The notes beneath the pieces were generated by a model. It searched no databases, was not told the DNA's origin, and saw only the letters and a list, made by a program, of their open reading frames with translations. This document shows positions 26,020 through 34,940 of a stretch of 64,000 bases of DNA, piece after piece; the first letter of the stretch is position 1; each line of letters starts with the position of its first letter. Position numbers and translations under genes: made by a program. This stretch comes from Pseudomonas sp. dw_612 (lineage in GTDB: Bacteria > Pseudomonadota > Gammaproteobacteria > Pseudomonadales > Pseudomonadaceae), in NCBI RefSeq assembly GCF_018449725.1, contig NZ_JAAVVC010000002.1, positions 310,001-374,000 on the forward strand. Direction: 5' to 3'.

Positions 26020-27165
26020 TTACAGACAAGTGGCAAGCACCCGTACAAGCTGCTGCGCGCGTGGATCCATCAAGACATACGGTCCCAACGTATTTGTCAC
26101 AAAGCCAAAGGCCACATCGTGCTCTGGGTCAGCAAAACCGATGGAGCCGCCTGCGCCCGGATGACCGAACGCCCGTGGACCGAGGCCGTAGGTGGCATTC
26201 GGAACGTCCGGTTGATCGAGCATGCACCCCAGGCCGAAACGGGTCCGGGTCAGCAACGTCTTGTCCTCACCGAGGCTGTGTTCGCGGGTCAGCTCGTCGA
26301 GCATTTCGCTTTCCAGCAGGCTGCCGTCCAGCAGACCGGCGTAGAACCCGGCCAGGCTGCGGGCATTGCCGTGGCCATTGGCGGCGGGTTGTTGCATGCG
26401 CCGCCATTCCGGTTTGTTGGTGCTGGTCATGATCGACGGCGGGTTGGTGAACGCCCGGGTGGTCATGGCCGTTGGCTCGCGCATGGTCACTTGCAGCAGG
26501 CGCTGAGCCGCGGCGTCGCCGACGTTGCCCTTGCCCCGGGCGATGTGCGCCACACGGTGAAATTCTTCGTCCGCCAGGCCGACATGGAAATCCAGGCCCA
26601 ATGGCTTGGCCACTCGCGCGACGATGGACTCCCCCGGCCCACGACCGTCAGCACGACGCAGTAATTCGCCCACCAGCCAGCCGTAAGTGATCGCGGCATA
26701 GCCGTGGCCTTCGCCCCGCGTCCACCACGGCGTTTCGGCGGCGAGCGCGTTGACCATGATTTGCCAGTCATACAGCGCTTCGGGGGCCAGCAACTCACGC
26801 AGGGCCGGCAGACCGGCCTGATGGCAGAGCAATTGGCGCAGGGTCACGGATTCTTTGCCGGCAGCAGCGAATTCAGGCCAGTAGCGAGCCACCGGGGCAT
26901 CGAGTTGCAGCTTGCCTTCGGCCACCAGTTGCAGCGCGGTGACGGCGGTAAAGGTCTTGGTGCAGGAGAACAGGTTGGCGATGGTGTCGCTGTGCCAGGC
27001 TTCGGTCCCGTCCTTGTCGGCGGTACCGGCCCAAAGGTCGAGGACGGTTTCACCGCCGACCTGGATGCACAACGCCGCGCCGCGTTCCTGGGGATCGTCG
27101 AACAGCGCGGCGAAGGCTTCGCGCACCGCGTCGAACTTAAGCTCGTAATGACCCTGAATCTGCAA
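26020..27165 (-). CDS. Serine hydrolase, beta-lactamase/EstB family
   Basis: A 381-residue class C beta-lactamase-like esterase. The nucleophile motif SxxK is SCTK (Ser67-Lys70), the Tyr motif is in the YAAITYGW segment, and the third motif is HPGAGGSIGFADP. No signal peptide is present, so it is probably a cytoplasmic esterase rather than a resistance enzyme. GGGGGAG followed by TTGCG points to the TTG at 27165 as start, giving MQIQGHYELKF; another TTG lies two codons upstream. It stands apart from its neighbours by over 100 bases on each side. Confidence 0.88.
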   Translation of the reverse strand: MQIQGHYELKFDAVREAFAALFDDPQERGAALCIQVGGETVLDLWAGTADKDGTEAWHSDTIANLFSCTKTFTAVTALQLVAEGKLQLDAPVARYWPEFAAAGKESVTLRQLLCHQAGLPALRELLAPEALYDWQIMVNALAAETPWWTRGEGHGYAAITYGWLVGELLRRADGRGPGESIVARVAKPLGLDFHVGLADEEFHRVAHIARGKGNVGDAAAQRLLQVTMREPTAMTTRAFTNPPSIMTSTNKPEWRRMQQPAANGHGNARSLAGFYAGLLDGSLLESEMLDELTREHSLGEDKTLLTRTRFGLGCMLDQPDVPNATYGLGPRAFGHPGAGGSIGFADPEHDVAFGFVTNTLGPYVLMDPRAQQLVRVLATCL

Positions 27166-27308
27166 ACGCAACTCCCCCGGATAAACGCTCTACAAAGTGG
27201 TCCGCATTGTTCCAGCCCTGGAGGGTTTTGGGAACAGGGGCGGGCTGGGCGGTGTAGCCGCCCATAGATTTGTTCTGAAAATAGTGTGTGAGTGAGCACC
27301 GCAATCTT

Positions 27309-27402
27309 TGTGGGAGCGAGCTTGCTCGCGATGACGGATTTACATTCAGCACATGTGTTGAATGAACTACCGCTATCGCGAGCAAGCTCGCTCCCACGGG
27401 GG
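27309..27402. repeat. REPIN, family A
   Basis: GTGGGAGCGAGCTTGCTCGC and its inverted partner flank about 50 bases (containing TTTACATTCAGC and TGTTGAATGAA), between the esterase start and the 3' end of the glycoside hydrolase gene. Confidence 0.94.
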
Positions 27403-27411
27403 GCTCAAATA

Positions 27412-29907
27412 TTAATGCCCATTCCCGGAATGCCCACCCGCATGCCCGGCGCCCTGCCCCGGGCCTTTGCCGGCGTCGGCTTTCCTGCCGCCCTCGGCTG
27501 CATGGCTGGCTTTATCCGCCTCGGCCTTGGCCTTCTCGGCCTCTTTGCCGAGTTGATCGACGGTTGCCAGGTTGCTTTTGCGCACGCTGTCGACGAAGCC
27601 CTGGTACGGCAGGTCGGTAATGCCCACCAGACCGAAGTGGCCGTTTTCGCCATCCAGCAGGCGGCCGGTCACCGGTTGATCGAGGTACTGGAACCAGTGC
27701 ACGCCGACAATCGAGGGTTCGCTCAACGCCTGCTTGAGGAAGTTGGCGTAGGCCGGGCCGCGATCTTCTTCTTTCGCCAGTTGCGTCACGCCGCCCCAGA
27801 ACGGGCCGCGATCCGCCGAGCCGAAGTTGAACTCGGTGATCAGCACCGGTTTGTCCAGGCTGCGCAGTTTGGCGAAGTCATAACCATCCTGGGGTTGCAG
27901 GGTGTACATGTTGAAGCTCAACACATCGCAGTACTGCGCGCAGGACTCGACCGCTTCCGGGGTGCTGATGGCGAAACGGCCACCGAGCAATAACTGGTTC
28001 GGCGCGTGCCACTTGAGCGAATCGGAAATGGTTTTGAAGTAGGTGTCCGCAAAGACCTTCTGGAAGTATTTGTAGTCGGCTTCGATTTCCGGGTGATCGG
28101 CGCTTGGCAGCGGCGCCACGAAGCCCGGATCCTCCATCAATTCCCACGCCGGCAGGTCAATGCCCCAGGCCTTCGACAGGCCCGCCTGGTTGCGGTACTT
28201 GTCGCGCAGTTGCTTGAGGAACGCGCGTTTGGCCGGCACGTCAGTGGTCATTTTCAAAGTGCCGTAGGCCAGGGCGTAGCGGGCCTTCGGGTCATTGCCG
28301 GGACCGGCCCAGGCCAGTTCGTTGTCGGCGAAGTAGCCGATCAGCCACGGATCGTCGCGGTGATCCCGGGCGGCAATGGCCACCGCACGCTCGGTGGCCA
28401 TGGCGAAACGCGGATCGAACGGGTCGGGCATGCCGCCCCACCAGTCGGTGCCGGTGCTGATGCTGGCGTAATCGCCGACGATCGACAGCGGCAAGGTGTA
28501 CGGCACGCGATCCGCGTTGCCCAGCGCCGGCTCGCTCCAGTTGCCGACGGTGTTGAAACCCCAGGCCTGCAGGCGATCGAGGGTGTGGTGAGTCCAGCGT
28601 TGCTCATCCACCACCGCTTTACACGGCTCGACCGTTTTGGCGACGGTGGCTTCGGCGGCGTTGGTTTTGGCGGCTTCGGCGACACCGGATTCGGCCGTCG
28701 AAGGCACGACAGGTTGCTCAGCGGCTTTTTCCGCCGTCTGCGCCACCGCATCCGCCTTGGCCGCTTCGGCAACACCGGCCTTGGTTTCGCTGGTCACCGC
28801 ACAAGGCTGACCGTAAAGGCGTTGCAGGTTGGCCGCATAAAAATCGTACCAGCGCCCGGTGTTGTAAGCCCGGCCCTGATCGGCGCCGTTGCCGCCCCGG
28901 TTATCGCCTTCGCCATAGTGACTAGCCAGCGGTTCGTCGGGTTTGGGCAGGGATTCGAACATCCACTCCCGACCAGCGATGTAGGTTTGATCGACATCCG
29001 GGGCGACGGTGTTCACGCCCAGGGAATAGAACGGATGCCCTTCCGGGGTCACCAGATACCAACGACCGTCACGCTTCTCGGTGCGAAAAAAACCGCTGGC
29101 CTTGAATGCCGGGCCTTTGTTCCAGCCACCGAATTTGTCCAGGGACGACTTCTCGCGCTCGGCCAGCCAGGTTTTCAGTTGTTGCTGTTCTTTCGCGGCG
29201 GCGGCTTTCAGTTGTTCGTCGTTGCTGACTTTTTCCGGCCATTTGGCCCGGGTCGATTGGCCGTAAGCGTCCACCAGGGCGCCATACACGGCTTTGCTCA
29301 CGTCCTCGCCGTCCTGCACGCCGAAGCGCTCCAGCAGGATGCTCTGGGCCACGTTCGGCTGGTCCATCGACAAACTCACCGACACCACCTGGCTGCGATC
29401 CAGTTCACCACTGCTGCTGGCGAGTAATACGCGCTGACCGTCGACCGTCATGGGCATCGGCGGCCCGGCTTTCATGCCCTGGCTCAACGGCGAACTGGCC
29501 ACCAATGGCACCAGCAGGGTTTGCGCCGGGCCGGCCGGCAGATCGACGCGGCTGACCAGGGTCTTGCCGTCGTTGCTCTGGATGGTCACGTAGAGGGTCA
29601 AGGCCCAGTTCATCGCGCTCTGGACCCGCAGACTCATGACACCCGACTGCGACCAGTCCCAGGCGCCGGTCTGCGGAGTCAGGCGCAATGTTGGCTTGGC
29701 CACGGGGTTGAAGGTCACCCGGCGCAGCACTTCGCCTTCAGCCGTTTGCTCGGCGTTGGATTGCGGCAGGCTGGCGTCCTGGGTCGCCACCTGGACCACA
29801 TCGGCGGGGCGAACAAAGTTGAACAGCGTCTGCTGGCCGGCGGGCGCGGCGAGCAAAGGCGTTGCGAACAACAGGGCAAATACAGCGGGCAACGAACGAC
29901 GAATCAT
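27412..29907 (-). CDS. Secreted glycoside hydrolase-like protein (agarase/GH42-like)
   Basis: An 831-residue protein with a signal peptide (RRSLPAVFALLFATPLLAAPA). A ~250-residue N-terminal beta-rich region is followed by a TIM-barrel-like domain with GHPFYSLGVNTVAPD, the acid/base candidate Glu in YFADNELAWAG and the nucleophile candidate Glu in VLITEFNFGS, the pattern of clan GH-A enzymes such as beta-agarases. An Ala/Glu/Lys-rich insertion of ~60 residues, bounded by two cysteines, interrupts the barrel. The C terminus is a Gly/His tail (GQGAGHAGGHSGNGH). Substrate is unknown; an exopolysaccharide is plausible. The ATG at 29907 gives the signal peptide; upstream codons would not. Confidence 0.85.
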   Translation of the reverse strand: MIRRSLPAVFALLFATPLLAAPAGQQTLFNFVRPADVVQVATQDASLPQSNAEQTAEGEVLRRVTFNPVAKPTLRLTPQTGAWDWSQSGVMSLRVQSAMNWALTLYVTIQSNDGKTLVSRVDLPAGPAQTLLVPLVASSPLSQGMKAGPPMPMTVDGQRVLLASSSGELDRSQVVSVSLSMDQPNVAQSILLERFGVQDGEDVSKAVYGALVDAYGQSTRAKWPEKVSNDEQLKAAAAKEQQQLKTWLAEREKSSLDKFGGWNKGPAFKASGFFRTEKRDGRWYLVTPEGHPFYSLGVNTVAPDVDQTYIAGREWMFESLPKPDEPLASHYGEGDNRGGNGADQGRAYNTGRWYDFYAANLQRLYGQPCAVTSETKAGVAEAAKADAVAQTAEKAAEQPVVPSTAESGVAEAAKTNAAEATVAKTVEPCKAVVDEQRWTHHTLDRLQAWGFNTVGNWSEPALGNADRVPYTLPLSIVGDYASISTGTDWWGGMPDPFDPRFAMATERAVAIAARDHRDDPWLIGYFADNELAWAGPGNDPKARYALAYGTLKMTTDVPAKRAFLKQLRDKYRNQAGLSKAWGIDLPAWELMEDPGFVAPLPSADHPEIEADYKYFQKVFADTYFKTISDSLKWHAPNQLLLGGRFAISTPEAVESCAQYCDVLSFNMYTLQPQDGYDFAKLRSLDKPVLITEFNFGSADRGPFWGGVTQLAKEEDRGPAYANFLKQALSEPSIVGVHWFQYLDQPVTGRLLDGENGHFGLVGITDLPYQGFVDSVRKSNLATVDQLGKEAEKAKAEADKASHAAEGGRKADAGKGPGQGAGHAGGHSGNGH

Positions 29908-30002
29908 GAGAACGAAATTCTCCCTAACGACCAACAATGGCCAGTGGAAAAGCGATGGCAGAGAGATAGACAACGCGGTGGGCAAAACTGCCCACGCGTA
30001 TA

Positions 30003-32147
30003 TCAGGAAATTTCACGTCGGAAGGGAGGCAACGCATTCAGGATCGCTTTGCCATAGCGCTGGGTGACCAGGCGCCGATCGAGCAAGGTGATGGTGCCGC
30101 GATCTTCTTCGGTACGCAGCAGGCGACCGCAGGCCTGGACCAGTTTCAGCGAAGCGTCCGGCACGGAGATCTCCATGAACGGATTGCCGCCCCGCGCTTC
30201 GATCCACTCGGCCAACGCGGCTTCCACCGGGTCGTCGGGCACCGAGAACGGAATCTTGGCGATCACCACGTGTTCGCAATACGCGCCGGGCAAATCCACG
30301 CCTTCGGCAAAACTCGCCAGGCCGAACAGCACGCTGGAATCCCCGCCGTCGACCCGCGCCTTGTGCTTGTTCAGGGTTTCCTGTTTCGACAGGTTGCCTT
30401 GAATGAACACTTGCTTGCGCCAGTCGCGGTCCAGGCCGTCGAACACGTCCTGCATCTGTTTGCGCGAGGAGAACAGCACCAACGTGCCGCGAGAGCCTTC
30501 CACCAGCGACGGCAGATCACGAATGATCGCAGCGGTGTGGGCCGGCGCATCACGCGGATCGGCCTTCAGATCCGGCACTCGCAGCACGCCAGCGTCAGCG
30601 TGATGGAACGGGCTCGGGACCACGGCAGTCACGGCTTTTTTCGGCAGGCCGGCGCGCATGCGAAAACGGTCGAAGGTGCCGAGGGCGGTCAGCGTCGCCG
30701 AGGTCACCAGTGCGCCGTAGGCCACGTTCCACAGGTTGCGACGCAGCATTTCCGCCGCGAGGATCGGACTGGCATTGACCTCGATATCGAACAGCGAACC
30801 ACTTTCGGCCAGGGTCAGCCAACGGGCCATCGGCGGGTTGTCTTCCGGGTCTTCAGCGGTGAACGCCACCCACAACTCCCAATTGCCCGAAGAACGGGAC
30901 AACAGGCTGCCAAACAGCGGATACCACTCTTCGGCCTGGTTGCTGGCGATGCCAATGTTGACCTCGCCGTCCATGCCTTCCTTGAGCAGTTCGGTGAGGC
31001 GGGTGAACAAATCGGTCAGGCGGGCGAAGCCTTTCTTCAGCTCGGCGCCCATCTCACGCATGTGCTCGGGAATCCCCCCGCCGACGAAACGGTGACGCGG
31101 CCGCTCACGGCCTTCGACGTCTTCGCCGGGTTTGAAATCGGCGACCTGCTCGCACGCGGTGAACATGAACTGCTGCTGGGTCTTGATCTCCCGCGCCAGT
31201 TCCGGCACCTGCTCGATCAACTTGCCCAGATCGCCCGGCAATGGGTGTTGGGCGAGCAATTTGGTGAGGTTCTTGGCGGTGGTTTCCAGCCAGTCGGCGG
31301 TGGAACGCAGGCGCGTGTAGTGGGCGAAGTGACCGATCGCCTTGTCCGGCAAGTGGTGGCCTTCGTCGAACACGTAGATGGTGTCGCGCGGGTCCGGCAG
31401 CACGGCACCGCCGCCCAAGGCCAGGTCGGCCAGGACCATGTCGTGGTTGGTGACAATCACGTCCACCTTGCCCATGCCTTCGCGGGCCTTGTAGAAGGCG
31501 CACTGGCCGAAGTTCGGGCAATGGCGGTTGGTACATTGGCTGTGATCGGTGGTCAGGCGCGCCCAGTCGGCGTCTTCGAGGGCGGTGGACCAACTGTCGC
31601 GGTCGCCGTCCCATTTATTGCCGGCGAGCTTCTCGATCATGCTGGTGAACAGCTTTTGGCTGGCTTCATCCACTTCGATCTTGAAACCTTCTTCTTCGAA
31701 CAACTGCGCGGTGGCGGTTTGTGCGTGGCCTTCCTGGAGCAACATGTCGAGCTTGGACAGGCACATGTAGCGCCCGCGCCCCTTGGCCAGGGCGAAGCTG
31801 AAGTTCAGCCCGCTGTTGCGCATCAGGTCGGGCAAATCCTTGTAGACGATCTGCTCTTGCAGGGCCACGGTGGCCGTGGCGATCACCAGGCGCTTGCCGG
31901 CAGCCTTGGCGGTCGGGATCGCCGCGAGGCTGTAAGCCACGGTTTTGCCGGTACCCGTGCCGGCTTCCACCGCGACAATCGCGGGGTCGCCACTGCGCCG
32001 GCCTTCGTCGTCGGTGTCGATGTCACCGAGGACTTTGGCAATTTCGGCGATCATCAGGCGTTGGCCGTAGCGCGGCTTGAGGCTCTTGGCTTCAAGAAAA
32101 CGCGAGTAGGCGCCCTGGATCGTGGTTTTGAGTTCAGTGCTGATCAT
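30003..32147 (-). CDS. dinG: ATP-dependent DNA helicase DinG
   Basis: A 714-residue XPD-like superfamily 2 helicase. Walker A is EAGTGTGKT (about 61-69) and the DEAH-type box is VFDEGHHL. Four cysteines around YMCLSKL and CTNRHCPNFGQCAF would ligate the 4Fe-4S cluster; motif VI is QACGRLLRTEEDRG. It unwinds 5'-3' and resolves R-loops and replication-transcription conflicts. Length equals E. coli DinG (716). No convincing LexA box is seen between it and the divergent CopD-like gene. Confidence 0.95.
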   Translation of the reverse strand: MISTELKTTIQGAYSRFLEAKSLKPRYGQRLMIAEIAKVLGDIDTDDEGRRSGDPAIVAVEAGTGTGKTVAYSLAAIPTAKAAGKRLVIATATVALQEQIVYKDLPDLMRNSGLNFSFALAKGRGRYMCLSKLDMLLQEGHAQTATAQLFEEEGFKIEVDEASQKLFTSMIEKLAGNKWDGDRDSWSTALEDADWARLTTDHSQCTNRHCPNFGQCAFYKAREGMGKVDVIVTNHDMVLADLALGGGAVLPDPRDTIYVFDEGHHLPDKAIGHFAHYTRLRSTADWLETTAKNLTKLLAQHPLPGDLGKLIEQVPELAREIKTQQQFMFTACEQVADFKPGEDVEGRERPRHRFVGGGIPEHMREMGAELKKGFARLTDLFTRLTELLKEGMDGEVNIGIASNQAEEWYPLFGSLLSRSSGNWELWVAFTAEDPEDNPPMARWLTLAESGSLFDIEVNASPILAAEMLRRNLWNVAYGALVTSATLTALGTFDRFRMRAGLPKKAVTAVVPSPFHHADAGVLRVPDLKADPRDAPAHTAAIIRDLPSLVEGSRGTLVLFSSRKQMQDVFDGLDRDWRKQVFIQGNLSKQETLNKHKARVDGGDSSVLFGLASFAEGVDLPGAYCEHVVIAKIPFSVPDDPVEAALAEWIEARGGNPFMEISVPDASLKLVQACGRLLRTEEDRGTITLLDRRLVTQRYGKAILNALPPFRREIS

Positions 32148-32246
32148 GGATTGTCGGGCGCAAAAAACGCTGGATAAATTTTCAGTGGTTTCGGATGGCG
32201 GCTATCATACCGCGCTAATTAATCCCGCGCAGAACGGAGTACCTCA

Positions 32247-32711
32247 ATGACCGCTTTTAGCCTCGTGTATACCCTGCATGTCCTGTCCGCCCTGGTGTGG
32301 GTCGGCGGCATGTTTTTCGCCTGGATGGTCCTGCGCCCGGCGGCGATGAAGGCCCTGGAAGGCCCCGGCCGGTTGAAGCTGTGGGTAGAAGTGTTTCAAG
32401 GTTTTTTTCGCTGGGTCTGGGTCGCGGTGGTGGTTTTGCCGATCAGCGGCGTGGGCATGATTCATCTGCAATACGCCGGTTTTGAGGCGGCACCGCGTTA
32501 TGTGCAGGTGATGATGGGCTTGTACGTGGTGATGACCGCGCTGTTTATCCGGATTCAGGCGTTGTTGCTGCCGGAACTGCGCACGGCGGTGGACGCGCAG
32601 GATTGGCCGGCGGGTGCGGCTGCGCTGGGGAAGATTCGCAAGTTGGTGGGGATTAATCTGATTGTCGGGTTGGTGTTGGTGGCGATTGCGGCGGCTCGGC
32701 CGATGTTTTGA
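32247..32711 (+). CDS. CopD-family membrane protein
   Basis: A 154-residue protein with four hydrophobic segments, starting SLVYTLHVLSALVWVGGMFFAWMVLRPAA, typical of CopD/DUF2269-type proteins. The TM1 His and TM2 residues could bind haem or copper. GGAG precedes the ATG. It is divergent from dinG with 99 bases between. A role in copper handling is only a family suggestion. Confidence 0.85.
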   Translation: MTAFSLVYTLHVLSALVWVGGMFFAWMVLRPAAMKALEGPGRLKLWVEVFQGFFRWVWVAVVVLPISGVGMIHLQYAGFEAAPRYVQVMMGLYVVMTALFIRIQALLLPELRTAVDAQDWPAGAAALGKIRKLVGINLIVGLVLVAIAAARPMF

Positions 32712-32750
32712 TGGTTTTGGGGGATTTTGAGTTTTGTGCTGGACTCAGGA

Positions 32751-32921
32751 TCCCCCCCTCACCCTAACCCTCTCCCCAAGAGGTAGAGGGGACTGACCGA
32801 GTTGTTTGTTTGAGTTACATCGACCTGGAAGTCCGAGCCGAACTCAAGTTTTGAACGGCATGAAGATCGGCTCCCTTTCCCCCTCTCCCCTCTGAGGAGA
32901 GGGCTGGGGTGAGGGGGGGTC
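32751..32921. repeat. Long-range inverted repeat with inner hairpins
   Basis: CCCCCCCTCACCCTAACCCT at 32752 is nearly the reverse complement of the arm ending in GGGGTGAGGGGGGG at about 32920. Each arm also folds locally (32881-32903, CCCTCTCC...GGAGAGGG). It occupies the space between two convergent genes. Similar C-rich inverted repeats are common between genes in Pseudomonas. Confidence 0.7.
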
Positions 32922-32945
32922 TAACTGACCCACCCCAAAACCCAA

Positions 32946-33704
32946 TTACAACCGCTGAACCGTCACCGATCCCGCCGCACCCGCAGGCCCTGGCTGACCA
33001 TCAACGCCCGGACGGCCACTTTTGCCGCCATCAGCCTTGTACACCAGGCAACCCTTGGCCTTGCCTCCCGCACCCGGTTTACCGCCAGGCCCGGCCAGAC
33101 CACCGGCACCGCCGGCGACTTGAACCTTGATCTGTTCGGCCGGGTAATCGCGCGGCACTTCCAGGCGCACCAGTGCACCGGCCGCCCCTGGCTGGCCGTC
33201 GCTGCCATTGCTGCCGTCGAAACCACGGCCAGCCTGGCCCCAGGTGCAACCCGGCTCTTCGCCGTTGGCGCCATCAAGACCGACAAACCCCGGCGCACCC
33301 GCACCGCCGCGCGCATCGACCGTCAATGTCGGTGCGTTCAGGGTTTTGATCAGCAAATTCAGATTGCGCCCCGAGCGCGCAGCCTTGAGGTAAGTCCCTG
33401 GCGCACCGCGAGCGGTAATCAGGCTGCCTTCGGACAACTCGGCGCGACTGACTTTCAGTTCCAGCGCTTGTTCGCCGGGCACGATGGCGATCCGTGCGTC
33501 ACGCCCCAGGTGCAATTCGCCGACGATGACTTCAGTCACGTTCGAAGGGATCAGCAAAGTGCCATAGTCGGCGACTTCAAGTTTTTCCAGCTGCAAGGTA
33601 CTGGCGGTGTTGGGCAAGCGCATCAGGGAATTGGTTTCGACACTCACCACTTGGGCGCAGGCCAATGGGCTGATGAATGCAGCGAGCAGACAGAGTTTAC
33701 GCAT
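32946..33704 (-). CDS. Secreted collagen-like protein
   Basis: A 252-residue protein with a signal peptide (RKLCLLAAFISPLACA). Residues 20-130 form a beta-rich region. The rest is two Gly-X-Y stretches (GAPGFVGLDGANGEEPG..., GPGGKPGAGGKAKG... and GRPGVDGQPGPAGAAG) separated by a ~20-residue non-collagenous segment. Two cysteines (PGCTWG and KGCLVY) might pair. No anchoring domain is apparent. The ATG at 33704 follows AAGGGG, and the gene overlaps the upstream DUF1145 gene by eight bases, suggesting co-translation. Confidence 0.82.
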   Translation of the reverse strand: MRKLCLLAAFISPLACAQVVSVETNSLMRLPNTASTLQLEKLEVADYGTLLIPSNVTEVIVGELHLGRDARIAIVPGEQALELKVSRAELSEGSLITARGAPGTYLKAARSGRNLNLLIKTLNAPTLTVDARGGAGAPGFVGLDGANGEEPGCTWGQAGRGFDGSNGSDGQPGAAGALVRLEVPRDYPAEQIKVQVAGGAGGLAGPGGKPGAGGKAKGCLVYKADGGKSGRPGVDGQPGPAGAAGSVTVQRL

Positions 33705-33975
33705 GGGAGGCCCCTTGTGCGGCCGGGGCCGGAATGGTTTGCAGATGGAAAACGCCAAAGAACAGAATCTTCAGGCGATCACGCCACGGATGGGCGCGAC
33801 CTTTGAGGCTGCGGTTACACAGCAGCACTTCCAGAAGATGGATAACCGCCAGAAGAGCGCCGGCCATGCTGACCAGCAGGTGCAGCGGATTGATAAACGG
33901 GATCAACAGATTGACCAGCACCACCAACCAGAACAGCAGGGTCAACAGCTTCCCCAGCCCCCAAAACACCTTCAT
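33697..33975 (-). CDS. DUF1145 family membrane protein
   Basis: A 92-residue protein with two hydrophobic segments (LGKLLTLLFWLVVLVNLL and LLVSMAGALLAVIHLLEVLL) and a basic C terminus, typical of DUF1145 (YhhL-like), function unknown. GGGGGAG precedes the ATG at 33975. Its stop lies within the first codons of the collagen-like gene, so the two probably form an operon. Confidence 0.85.
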   Translation of the reverse strand: MKVFWGLGKLLTLLFWLVVLVNLLIPFINPLHLLVSMAGALLAVIHLLEVLLCNRSLKGRAHPWRDRLKILFFGVFHLQTIPAPAAQGASHA

Positions 33976-34125
33976 ACGCTCCCCCGTTGAGAATTATTCT
34001 TTGAGCGCACAGTAACGGCTTCCACAAGGGATGCGCCAGAGGGCAAGAGAAAATTCTTCAACACGGCCGCCGGATGGCCGACTTTCGTCGTCCGGCGGCT
34101 CTAGATCAAGGTTCTGCGTCAGGCA

Positions 34126-34848
34126 TCAACGGTTGATGTGCAACTCCACACGTCGGTTTTTCGCCCGCCCCTCTTCCGTTTCGTTGTCAGCCACCGGCTC
34201 GCTTTCACCCTTGCCTTCGCTGGTGAGCTTGTTCGGTGCCAGGCCCTGGCTCAACAGATAGGCGGCCACGCTGCTGGCACGACGTTCCGACAAGGCTTGG
34301 TTATAAGCGTCCGAACCTTTGCTGTCGGTATGGCCCACCACTTTGATGCTGACCACGTCAGCGTTCTGCAGCTTGCCCATCAATGCATCCAGTTGGCTGC
34401 GGGCGGCGGGGGTCAGGTCGGATTTGTCGAAAGCGAACAGCACGTTGCCGGCATCGCTCAGGGTAACGACTTCAGAGACCGGTGCAGGCTCGACAGGTTT
34501 CACGCTGGCCGGGTATTGCGGCAACGGGCAACCACGATGATCGACCGGGGTATTTTCCGGCGTATCCGGGCAACGATCGCGCCGGTCGAAGACACCGTCG
34601 CTGTCTTCGTCGCCATCCTGGGCGTAACAGATCAATCCGCCGGTCAGGATACCGAGCGCCGCACCACCGGCCGCCCAACCGCCACTTTCGATAGCACCCA
34701 GGCCACCGCCGACCAGTCCGCCAATGACGCTGCAGATCGGCCAGGTACGTTGATTCAGGGGGGCAGTGCCATCGCTGTGAGTAGCGCAACCGGTCAACAG
34801 GCTGCCAAGCAGCAGAACCGGTAAGACGGTCCTTGTGAGAACGCTCAT
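34126..34848 (-). CDS. OmpA-family lipoprotein with calcium-type repeat (paralogue 1)
   Basis: A 240-residue lipoprotein (lipobox LLTGC). A glycine-rich segment (VIGGLVGGGLGAIESGGWAAGG) is followed by one thrombospondin type 3-like element (DGDEDSDGVFDRRDRCPDTP), which in the family binds calcium, and a C-terminal OmpA peptidoglycan-binding domain (VVGHTDSKGSDAYNQALSERR, NRRVELHI). It is downstream of a paralogue with the same layout. GGAGCATTCACAA precedes the ATG at 34848; longer in-frame starts would lack a lipoprotein signal. Confidence 0.92.
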   Translation of the reverse strand: MSVLTRTVLPVLLLGSLLTGCATHSDGTAPLNQRTWPICSVIGGLVGGGLGAIESGGWAAGGAALGILTGGLICYAQDGDEDSDGVFDRRDRCPDTPENTPVDHRGCPLPQYPASVKPVEPAPVSEVVTLSDAGNVLFAFDKSDLTPAARSQLDALMGKLQNADVVSIKVVGHTDSKGSDAYNQALSERRASSVAAYLLSQGLAPNKLTSEGKGESEPVADNETEEGRAKNRRVELHINR

Positions 34849-34940
34849 TTGTGAATGCTCCTGTGTTACCGGCCCATACCGGTTACACAGGAGTAAAGAC
34901 CCGCATCCGCGACTGCACAAGCCGCGGAGCGGAAGGGGCT

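Noticed and set aside
30270..32177. A 635-codon open frame on the + strand across dinG
   Set aside because: It is a high-G+C shadow frame. DinG on the minus strand has all helicase motifs and a normal start.
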